Origin: Elysia marginata
Lineage: Eukaryota > Mollusca > Gastropoda > Plakobranchidae
Length of the DNA: 28,615 nt
Assembly (NCBI GenBank): GCA_019649035.1
Contig: BMAT01005532.1
Span: 386,740-415,354 of the forward strand
Direction: 5' to 3'
Part shown: one piece after another, positions 1-11,400 of the stretch
Numbering within the stretch: the stretch's first letter is position 1
Layout of the letters: each line of letters begins with the position of its first letter
Notes under the pieces: model-generated
The model's input: only the letters and a program-made list of their open reading frames with translations
The model's database searches: none
Told to the model about the DNA's origin: nothing
Position numbers and translations under genes: made by a program

Positions 1-406
1 AGACATGGACTGGGGGCTATTTTTTTGTGATATGGAACTTTTATACAATTTTAATGTAAAACGTTTTTTTTTAAATGCCATACTCTCTTTCACAACTATG
101 TTTATGTGTGCAACTGAGCACTGTTTTAAGTGGAATTTAGGCCCTCTATAAATTTATTATTACTATTTTAAAGCAATAATATTTTGAATGAGGCATTTTT
201 ATGAGCATTTAAATGGTCCAATTGACTGAATTGTTACTCAGAATTTTATGGAAAGATGTGAAACTTTTTGATCCACATTACAGGAAAAAAAGGAATAAAT
301 CTACTTTTAATAGGTTTTTATGAAATCAAAATTCACATTTGCAATGGTCAGACATGAAATGATCAAAACAAATTTTTGCACTGTGAATTTTTCTTTCTTT
401 CCTTAG
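1..406 (+). other. Intron upstream of the first visible exon
   Basis: AT-rich sequence with T runs and stops in all frames, ending in a pyrimidine tract and TTAG acceptor at 406. No exon or element is seen. Confidence 0.6.
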
Positions 407-505
407 TTACGCAAAGTGGAAGCCACAACTGCAAAATTAAACCAGTCTGTTGTTGACGCGCAGTCTTTGTTGAACACGCCTAAGAATTTGAGATCACTCA
501 CTGAT
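407..505 (+). CDS. EFCAB14: EFCAB14-like exon (coiled coil, first in window)
   Basis: Thirty-three codons, phase 0 at both ends, between a pyrimidine-rich acceptor (..TTTCCTTAG) and a GTAAGT donor. The product starts LRKVEATTAKLNQSVVDAQ and ends NLRSLTD. It resembles the human EFCAB14 stretch where a helix is followed by a short proline-containing break and another helix. The preceding exon is outside the window; nothing in 1-406 reads as coding. Confidence 0.82.
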
Positions 506-2434
506 GTAAGTCTTTGTCTTATATAGTATAGTATTTGTTATCGAAGAACCCTGAAAAAGAAAATGAAGAATGTGATGTAGTGAAATCCTTCAAAATCACT
601 ATTTCAGGGACTGGAAAAGTCATTTTGAATTTGGCAGATTTTGGTTCAATCAGAATAATTTTTATCAAAAAGTATTTTTGGCACATTTTGGTTCAGCCAA
701 GGATTTTGGTGCATTCAAATTTGTTTCAAGTGCGTGAATTACTCAAAGTGCTTGGTTTGGTATTCATTGGGAGATGACCATAAAGCATAACATTTTTACA
801 CTACTTTCAATATTAAATTTAAAGCCTCTGCGCATAATTTATGTAATGAAGTGTTTTGCAACTCCATTACTGATCTTTGTACATCATTGGGAACAGTCTT
901 TTTTTTTCATCATAAGAAACATGGCCTTACTAATATTCACATATTATAAAAAGTATCATCATGAATAAGTTCAAAGGGGATTACATTTAACTTTTAATTT
1001 TTTTATCAACTTAAAGTTAAGAAGTTACACTATCATCAGCTTGTTTGTTTGTTTTATAAATGTCCACCCTAAATGGCCTGTTCTCATGATGAGAGAAATA
1101 AAATCAACTTAGTGTTTCTTCCTATATTTCCGTTTACTTTGATCCCAGATTGTTGCAAGTCTTGGCAGTGATTTTAAAGAAGAACAAAAAACTCGTTCAG
1201 CTAAGATAGATGAGTTGGAGCAAAGACTCTCCGTTTTAGAGGTAATTAAATTAAGGTCTTATTAACAATTAGGCATTAATTCTTCTTAATTATTTGGAAA
1301 ATTGTTTTTTATGGTAAAGTTATAAAGTGTTTCAGTTTTAACTCTAACCTGAATTGTACTTTCATTCATTTAAAGTTGCACCTCAAGATTTTATTGTTTT
1401 ATTGATTTTGCCTTTATATATATGTTATGCATTATGCCAATAGCCATTTCTCAAGCCTTTTCTTTCTTACATTTTTCTTTTTTTTTTTGGCAGAAAATAA
1501 GATTTCTATAACTAGGGTTTTCATTTTTAGATAAAAATTTTTAAATAGAATCAATGAATTAATGCTTTTATAATGTCCACGTTTTCAACCAGTTTGTCAT
1601 ACTTTCATTCGTCTATTACTTTAGGCAAAACAGCTTGAAAAGGCACCAGAAGTAGCAGAAAAGAAATATTCTGTGGATGCGCAGGTAATTTTGTAAACTT
1701 GTACCGCCACTGGGGGATAATGTTAAAGTGCACATTTTTCATTGTTGTGTTTTTTTTGTTGTTTTTTTTATAGTGCTATAATTGTGTTTTGTATGTTTCA
1801 CACCACTTTGCAAGTGGTTAAGCTCCATATATTGTATAATTCAAAGCAGAGTAACTTCTGTAAAGTGAATGTAGAGCATGTTTGAGCAAACCTTTTGGAA
1901 ATTATTTAAGGCACTGTAACTCACAGTTTAGGGAGGGGTATTCTCTGGATTTATCCTAAATTCAGGATTTTTTTCCATTTTGAATAAGAAAAATTCTGAT
2001 TTGAATATACACTACCTAAGGAAAAAAAATTATGCTTGTAAATTCCTGATGGAAAAGCAAATCTTACTGCTGTATTGACTTTACTTGGACTGTTTATGTG
2101 AATTGCATCGATGTTATCTAATGCACGCCCTGACCTCAGGATTTTTTTTCACAAGTAGTGGCTAAGTTCTCACCCCTGACAATTTCTTTCTCTGTTTCCC
2201 ATTCTCTCACCATAGATGTCATTTTTCTGTTATTTTTACTGCTTCTCCCCCCCCCCCCTGTTATTTTGGTCCTAATAAACTATTTAAAATTTAAATGTAT
2301 TTATGCTTTTCTATTGCTGTTTGTGTATTTTAATGTACATGAGATTATAAAGCATGGATTTTTAGTTATTTTCAAAACAAGTGGCACGTCTGTCTCTCTT
2401 TCTTCTATATATCTAATCTCTCTGTCTTTGTCTG

Positions 2435-2482
<48 letters not shown>

Positions 2483-5400
2483 TCTCTCTCTCTCTCTCAT
2501 TCTCTTATTCTTTGCCACCACACAGATTATTTATTCTTTCTCTTACGTTCCCTGAGTTCCTAACTCCTCTCTTAGACTTTCTGTTTGACTGCCTTATTTC
2601 TTCTATGTATTTTTTTTTGTTTGTTTTACATTTTATTTTGTTTGATATCCCTTGATTGCCTTAGAAGCCTGAAATTGCCTTAAAATTTGACAAGTCAGTT
2701 TAATTTTTTTTTAAATGTTTGCATGTTGCATTCTGTATTTAGTATAGAGACATGCTGTTACAGCAGATAACTGATGTGAATGAAACATCAAAGTCTGGTA
2801 TTGAGAGTGTGAAAGAGCAGCTCAATTTACTTCAAGTAAGTTTTTTTTAAATTTATTAATCAAATTTGTCCTTGAGATAGATGTTGCAAAGAGTAAGTCT
2901 GCCAGAAGCAAATGAATTGTATTTTTTTTAACTGTTATTTTAAAATTAGAACCTTTAAAATTGGAAATCCAGAGTCCAGAGGTATATGCAACCTGAATGA
3001 GTTGTACAAACACTGTTCTGAGAATGGTTAAGTTTTTGGCCGATTTTGAAGCTTTTCAAATTAAAATAATTCATATTTCCTGGTTGGGTAAATAGACGCT
3101 TTAACGATTGGACCTCGGCTGTGGATGTTAATTGCTTAAGCCTAACTAGTCACAACCTGGCTGGAAAATCAATCAAATTTTGATTTGATGTGCTTTAATT
3201 TGTGTAGGCCCTACTCCTTATTTGTAACAGTATCACAAAATTCCCAAGTGGCACTGAAAGCTGATTTGAGAAAAATAAGCATTTTTTGCCATGGTCCAAT
3301 ATGCTACCTTAATATACTTTCAGTGTACGTGGAAAGCTAATAACATATGTCATCATATTCAGCCACAAAACTGTTGAGAGAGAAGCGGTTGACAAATCGA
3401 GTCATGCATTAGCTTGCTAAGCCATGGGATGGAATATCTTTAAATGTTTTCTTTTTAAGTCTTTTTATTTTTTACATTACCAATATTCCACATTTACATA
3501 TTATTTGAAGTTCAATAAATTTAGGTATTGTCAAAATTTCAAATCCCCAAGAGGATTTTAAATCAATTGCCCCGTTTTACCAAAACCTTTTACTAAACTC
3601 AATTAAAGCAGCTGTCGCAAATGTTTAAAATCTATTTTGGACAGTGTTAAGTGTGGAGGAAAAAAAATGCAAAATTTTGTATGAGTAGGCAATATAAACT
3701 TGTAACAAATAAAAGGATCTCAATCTTTATGATTGAATTCATGTCAACTGTACTAGTCTACTGGTCTGGAAAAGTTTAGATACTTTTTTTTACACAAATC
3801 ATTGTAGTGCTTGCTTACATGCTATGACTCCTAAACTCCTATTAATTGCTTCCCTATTAGCATGATCTGGGTTTTTTCTTTTGTTTTTGTTTTTTTTTGT
3901 TTTTATATTTGTAGAAAGAACAAGTGTACCTGTGGGCATTTATTTGGCAGAGTTAAACATTGTAAATATACATTTTTCATTTGTACAGGAATGGTTTCAT
4001 AGTAAGAATCCATGTGTAAGTTAAGAAATTTATTATATTTTCAATTTCAGCAATCTCATTACTGATAGATAAGTTGAATATTAAAGTTATCAGCTCAGTG
4101 AGACTAGAAATTACGTTTTTTTTCCCTTTATTTTTTTCTGAAGTTTATTTCCTTTGATAGTCTGTTCTAACACGAAAAAAGGCTTACCTTTTTAGGCAAT
4201 AGTTTTTCATTCACTGAATTAATTTTTTTTGGTATTTCGTAGATAAACATTTCTCTATTTGCCTTAGCCACATTATTTGTTTCAAAGTCATCCATGTCGT
4301 AGCCTGCAGTTTCATTACTCTATATTTGTAATCCATTTTATTGGCTCTGTTACTTTTAAAACAATTTGCAATTATAGGGTGCAAAAAACCTAAGTTTCAA
4401 GAACTAACTGCCTTTACATGCATAACTTGAATGTGATTGGGTTTTCCTTCAAGTATTTACAAACTTTCTGCTGTAAAATGTTCAAAGTTCAACAAAGGGC
4501 AGTAAATAAAAATAAATGTAAGAGGTAAAGAAGAGAAACTGCAAGTTACAGCATCGCTAATACTTGAAAATAGTTTTGGAGACAAATTGATTAATTTCAA
4601 TAAGAAAATTATGAAAACTTTATTTTGAGAATCTTAAAATTACTGTCCAACCGGCCAGTGGCAAAACTGAAGATCAATAACGGTTGATGTGTTTGCGATG
4701 GACAACAAAGCTGTAAAATGCAGTATCTTTTGTTTTGTTCTTATTTATGCCATAAACAACTTTCCTTGCACAGTTCTCATTCTTAATTTAAGTAAATGAT
4801 TGGCAAGGTTAGTAACGTCTATCTTGTCGCTGCAGGTTGTTCTACTTTTAGGTATACATCACAGTCTATAAAAAAACAGATGTGGCTCAGGTTAATTCCG
4901 AATACTGGACTGGTGGCTAATTGATTATTATCGGGACAAGAGTGGTGACGTTAAAGATGTTTTTTAAAGAGGTTGACTGTTGTAAAGAATATTGTGAGAT
5001 TAAAAACTGCCCACGTTGGCGTTGGTAAGGGGGCCGACAAGCAAACTACCAAAACTTATGAAAAAACAAGGGAGTTGTAGAAACACAGGCGATCATCTTT
5101 GACGGGAAGTCAGCTAGGCGAGTTTGACTGTATTGTATATAATTATTTTCTTTCTTTAAATAGAATTTAATTGTTTTTTATTTACTTACAAACATGATAC
5201 TGATTTTTATCCTGTTTTATATCATTTTCTTTTTTTTTAGGGAAGGCTGTCTGCTCTTGAAACTTATGCCCAATCAAAAGAATCAGGCTTAGGATATGAT
5301 GAGGTTGAAACATTAGTGATCAATTTGATTCAAGAAAAGGTTGGTAGCTTTTAAATGAATTTTTTAGGTCTTCACTCAAGAGTAAAAGCAAGACAAAGAT

Positions 5401-8400
5401 AACAAAATAATCATTATTACTACTCATTAATTATACACTAATAGACTTCTTTTTCTTTGAGGCACCAAAATATTTTTTTCTTTTCTTTTGTTTCCAAACA
5501 ACATATGTTAAAAAGGAGAAGTTATAGAATATTTTTTATGAATGTTAAACCAACATTTTTACATTTTTCAGATGGTGTCAATAATGCAAAGTACTCTGCT
5601 GGGGACATTCAAAGTGTAAATTTTTCCATATGATTTTCACTGCAGATACTGCTTTTTTGATATTCCAGGGCAGCAAATTATCAATTTCAGCGTCAAAGTC
5701 TAAAACTTTGCACAGGTCTTAGCTCTGATAGTGAGGTAGCTTTCCAAGTCTGTAAAACTTAGCTACTTAATGCTGGGTAGGCACAGTGGAGCAAACCTAG
5801 TAAATGATGACTCTTTTTGTTGATTTTACCATGGATGCTGTATCTACTAATTTGGTATCTACCAAGTTTTTCAAAGGAACAAAAAGTCTTAACAAAAATC
5901 TTGGGCAGTTCAGATCCATCATTATGTAATGTGCTGCACAAAGCTTTTTTCTCTATTTAGTTTTAGAGTTAAATTTATAAGTGAAATAAGAGGTTTTATT
6001 TCTTTTGGTTCACAAGAGGTCTCATTTCCTTTATGTACAAAAAATATTTGTGAAGATTTCATTTCCATGTTTGTTTTCTCATATCAACAGATGAGCAACC
6101 TATCTTCAACCTCTGGGATTGCCTTGAGCACTGAAGTAGCAAATGGATCATCAGATGAATTCTCTCAGCTTTCAGCAAAAGTCAGTCAACTTACACAGAT
6201 GATGGAATCTAAGGTAGTGTGACATTTATAACCTTGTTTTAAAGCCATATCTCTCCTCACAGAAAGACTAAAATTATCTGATTGTCATAATTAGGTTTCT
6301 GGCATAATTCTAATAATGAACTTGATCAACTTAATGCCCTCAAATAATTTTAAAAGAAGAAGTGCATGGTAGACACTTATGAAGATGTATGTTTGACTTT
6401 TTCTTTCAGTATGATTTTGCAGAGCGCATGGACCTAGTATCTAAAGGAGGCTTTGGTTTGTTCAAAGGAGATAGTGAGCTAAAATTTCAGGTAAGTTTAA
6501 TTACATAGTAAGTGAAAAGTATGAATGGCCATTTTTTTTTTAAATTAGAAGTTATAAAAAAAATTCACTTCCAAAATAAAATGATCTGTATCACTTTTCA
6601 TATGGAAAAGAAATAGAAAAGCATTAAGGCTACTTTTGTCATAATTCTTAATTATTTTTTTTTGATGAAGGCTTTTTATAGGCAGTAAAGTAAATGAAGT
6701 GTGCATAGGTTTGATATAGTGGTGACAATCATAGTTATCAAATAAACTGTAAAGATAAGTTCCAGAGGGAAATGTTCTTGACTTTCATTAGATTTTATCA
6801 CTTCTATAAATAATTTCTTCAACCCCTTTGTCACATATACCGTATACCATACCTCCTATGTTTCATGACAGATGCCAACATGTATATTTTTGTTCCTCCC
6901 CCATGACACTTTACATGCAATCTATGTTGTGTTTGTCACTGCTGAGAAGGGACATCTAGCGCAGAGCTGTTTAGAATCCAATTTCATTATTGAGCTCAGC
7001 TATGTTGTAAATTTACAAATCACCCCACTCTTCAAAATAAAAAGAAATTGTCATGGCGATCGATAATGCCTACATTTAGATTATCATCTTTATTAATGCA
7101 GATAATCATGACCTTTATTTATCAATTGCCATGATCTTGGCTTACTTGAGTCAGCACAACAACAAATATCAAAGACTAGTATGTTTTGCTCCAAAAACTT
7201 TTATCCTAGATGTGTAAATTAAAAAAAATTCATAAAGCCTTTACCGGAAGTGCATGAGACATGTACATAGTTTACAAGATATCATTGACTTGTCTATAAA
7301 AGCATAAACTATAGATAACATTGTTAAGAAATTCTGTAGTGAATGAATGCTTTCTTTTTGCCATATGGATGCCACAGCAATAATTATAAAAAAAATTTAT
7401 AGACACACAGATTTTCTTTACATCCGACTTGAAAATCTTAAATTCCCTTTCTCCTCTTTAAAAAACTTTTTCTAGTCTATAACTTAGAAAAGGGCATGTA
7501 AAGCTTGTTTCAAGTGATAATCTTTATTTGATATTTTATGTTTTTTCTCTCTCTACATTAGACAATAAACCAGACACTGTTTGCCTTGAATACTGAGCTT
7601 GACTCTCTGTTGAGACGACTTGACACTGTTGACACAGCAGTACTCAACATCAGTGCCATGATGGCAAATGGCAGGGAATTTTCGGATCACAATGGGCAGG
7701 ATGTTGCAGCTTCTCCCAACTCAAATAGTGCCTCAACCACTGTATCATCTGTTAAAGAGACAGTTACAAATATGGATTCCCTTCCAAACTCAAGTAGTGC
7801 ACCAACGACCCCGCAATCTGCTGAAGAAGTAGTCCCAAAGACTGATCCCCCTGCAGGTGATTTTATTATTGTGCAAGAACATTACAATCTCCCATCCCTT
7901 TTTGCCAGGAGCTAATGAGCTTTAAACTGTCAGACTTATGTTTTATGATAGGTACAATTTCAATGTTGAAGTTGTCCTCACGAAGAGAGTGATGCTGGAG
8001 ATAATTTTATTTTCAAAACATCGCTTTCAGAGATTTGTCAGATTGTATATTTGAGGATATTATTCAATATGATCAACAGAGATTCAAGGTATTTGGTACC
8101 CCGTTGATTTTTTTTCCAAATCCAAATAGTTAACTTGAAATTGTTGCACGAGTATTTTTCTAGTCCCATTTCATATATAAAAAAGGAGATACTGACAATA
8201 CTGATGTAAACCTTAAGGTGGGTTTACATGTTTCTGAATTGGTATGCCAAATCAGAATGGAAATCAGAACACAAGTTTTGGAGCGGTTAAAGGATTGTAT
8301 TATGGAGCAAAATTCCATTCAGTTCTGATTTTTTTTTGTAGATTTCCACAAAACACCTGCAACTAGAAAAGTCTCTAATTTTTGGGAGAATCAGATTGTG

Positions 8401-11400
8401 GGGTAGATAACCATCTTAAACTTCAATTTTTTTAAACAAAATAGTGGTTTCTCACTTTCTGTCTTCAATGATTTAAGCTTAGCTTTTTCTCTAACATCCA
8501 CACAAGGAATACCTACCAAAGGAAATAATATTGGTAAACAATAGTTTTGGTTGTAAAGACAAGCAGGAATCATGCAATACGAGGGTGGATCAATAAGTAA
8601 TGAGAGTGACCTTCCTGTTTGTAAATGCGCGACCTTTGGTAGTCATGTCATATATGAAAATGATCATCAGCTTGTTTCCTTTTGAACCAATTAAACATAT
8701 TCCATGTGATGTTGTCACTATCCATTCTATGACGTCATGAAAACATGCGGTGAATAGCTCTGCAGCAATCAAGCTGGAGTTCTTTAAGGAAAACATGCGA
8801 TTCTACATTTTCATGCACTGTTAACTTGGTGAATCCGCGAAGCTGGTCCATGAAACTTTGCAGACTGTCTATGGGGACTGTGCCTGTTCTTATCAAACTA
8901 TTTGCCGTTGGGTAAGGGAATTCAATGAAGTTAAAAAATCACTTTCCAATTGCCCTCGTCCCGGGCGACCAAAATCATGTGTGAACGAGCAGATTATTGC
9001 TTCTATCAAAAGAGACATTGATGAAGATCCCCATATCTCTGTGCGAGAATTAAGCGACTTCAACAGCCTTTCGTATGGTACAGTTCATGCCATCATAACT
9101 GAACATCTCCGTCTGAAAAAGGTATTTGTCCGATGGATACCCCATTTGTTGACGGTTGATCAAAAGAGAGAGAGGGTTCGTTGTGCAGTGGAATTGCTGA
9201 ATATGTTTGAACCGCTTGGCCTTAAAAGGCTTTCCGACATCGTCCCAGGTGATGAAACTTGGTTCCTCTTCTTTATGATCCCACCGAAACGCCTCAATTG
9301 CATGTGGGTAGATGGGCAAGGAGACAGACCCGTCGTGTTGCGTCCAGGATTTCAAAGCGGAAAGAGACTGTTTACGGTATTCTTCAATTGCAGGGGCCCA
9401 CTTGTAGTTGACATATTGCCTCAAGACACTACCATGACTGCACATATTATGTCCAGAATGTGCTTTCCCAGGTGAAATCAGCAATCAATGAGCAGCGACC
9501 AAAGGTTAGCAGCTCCAGGACCTTGCTTCTTCATGACAATGCCGTTCCCCATAAAGCAAAGGCCACAACTCAGCCACTTCGGGAGCTAGGAATTCAAGTC
9601 TTGCCCCACCCCACCTACAGTCCCAACTTGGCACCATGTGACTTCTGATTGTTTCCGATTCTGAAGGACAGGCTAGCTGGACGGAACTTTGACCGCATTC
9701 AAGACCTCGCAAAAGCAATGAATTCAGAGCTGCGGACCATACCGGGAGAAGACTACCGAGGCGTGTTCCGGAAGTGGCAGATCAGGCTGAAACTTTGCAG
9801 AGAGAGCCATGGAGAGTATTTTGAAGGACTGTGAAAGTTTCATGTACATATCCTTAACAGTTTAGAAAATACAGAGCAACTCTGAAAACATATTGATCCA
9901 CCCTCGTATTCCTAAATCTAGTTCTAGATCTACATGTAGCAGACACAAAGGGGTCAATGCTAGATTAGATTTTAGATCTAGGGGTGGCCCAAACTTTGTG
10001 TCGTTTCTTTTTTGGCATTTTTAAGAGCTCTTAAAATCTTTAAAGATGGATGAAAAGCTCCTTGAAATTTTTATTCTAATTCTACTGAGAAAATATGTTT
10101 CTGAATTTGCATTCTGAAATTTATGCACCTTATGAAGAAACATTGGTTTATAGAACTTTTTAGTTCAGTGGTGAATCTATATCAGTATATGCATACATTT
10201 TAATGAGTTCTGTGATTATTGTAAAGTTTGGGTGAATTTTTTGCAGAAACAAAATTCCAGCTGGCAGTGTTGTTATACAAACTTTGACCATTTTTATCTC
10301 TGCTTTGATACTGCTGACTTGATTGGCATCAACAAATATAATCAGCTCTGCTTAAATCAAAGCTGCTTATGTCGATTTCAGTTAACTTGATTTTGTTTTA
10401 ATTTGTCAACAAGGAAAAGCTAAAAGTACTTGCACATAAGTCAAATTTTAACCTAAGTCAATGTTATTGCTTTTTTCCCCTAAAGATTGACTTAAGCAGA
10501 GTTGACTGTAAGTTATGAATCATGAAAAAACTACAGAAAAAACCCTCTGTGCTTTCAGTTCATAGTTGATATTTATGGACAGTTTAAATAAAACATTAGG
10601 ATTGTAGATAAGTGTCTCAGCAATAAAGGCATTTGTTTTGAAAAATTAATACTAATGATGAAAATGAGTTGAGTGTAAGAATTTTTACACTAAAGTATGT
10701 TTTATTTTTTATCAGCCTTTGAGTGCTAAAATTGTCTAAAATATCATAATTCTCTTAAAAGCTTTATTTTTTTTTCATTAGATATAACAAGAAAAGATAT
10801 TTTTAGATGGATTTTTGCGATTTATCACTTTTTTTTTTTACCTCAAGACCAGTACGAGTGCTCACAATCGGTATAGCTTTATCAAAGTTCAGATAAACGC
10901 TTTATTATAATTCATGTTTTCTTTTGGAAAATAAAAATCATTGTACTCTTTCAGGAAATGAAATAGTTTTCTGTCATCCAGTTGCTTATAGGTTTTGTGT
11001 TGTTTTTTTTTAAACAGCTGCAAGTTCAGAAATCTCTAAGGAGGTCGAGCAGGAACTACACCAAAGTTTGGAGATAAAAGGAATTAACACTGCAGATGGT
11101 AAATTATAATAAATTAAAATAAAAACACCCCCCAAAAACTTAAGACTCTTTATTTATACAGAGATTTGATGTTTCTTATAAATAGCTTTACATGGAAGGC
11201 AAAGAGTCTTATTGAAATAGAATATATCATATGTTTACATTCTTCAATAAAGTTTATTCTGAAAATCATGGGGTTTTTTTTTACTCCTTTTTTGAGTAAA
11301 CTAATTCTGTTTTCATTTTGCTGTGCTTTAGTTTTTATGCTTATGAAACTATATTTGCTTTCTAGAACCTCTCTAAGTCTCATATGCAGAGAAAACATTT

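Larger units (their letters stand above)
8580..9906 (+). mobile_element. Complete but inactivated mariner (DD34D) transposon
   Basis: A 1327-bp element bounded by TA duplications (8578-8579 and 9907-9908). The terminal inverted repeats match at 16 of 16 outer bases (CGAGGGTGGATCAATA) and about 25 of 31 over their length. Length, TA target and the single transposase all fit the mariner branch of Tc1/mariner. The element sits on the same strand as the host gene, inside the intron between the exons ending 7856 and starting 11018. Coding damage shows it is an old insertion that could be moved only in trans, if at all. Confidence 0.93.
7857..11017 (+). other. Intron holding the mariner and a MITE
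   Basis: About 3.2 kb. Outside the mariner (8580-9906) and MITE (10339-10508), it holds AGATCTAG-rich sequence at 9915-9982 and AT-rich DNA with nothing else recognisable. Confidence 0.6.

Noticed and set aside
2158..2655. 165-codon + strand open frame
   Set aside because: It runs through the poly-C and CT microsatellite, its product is mostly Ser-Leu repeats, and it lies within an intron.
5929..6222. Start codon upstream of exon 6091-6213 giving a 97-codon protein
   Set aside because: The first half is intron sequence ahead of a good acceptor (..CATATCAACAG); the phase-0 exon fits the spliced gene.
9050..9484. 144-codon - strand open frame over the mariner
   Set aside because: It is the antisense shadow of the transposase; the family motifs are all on the + strand.
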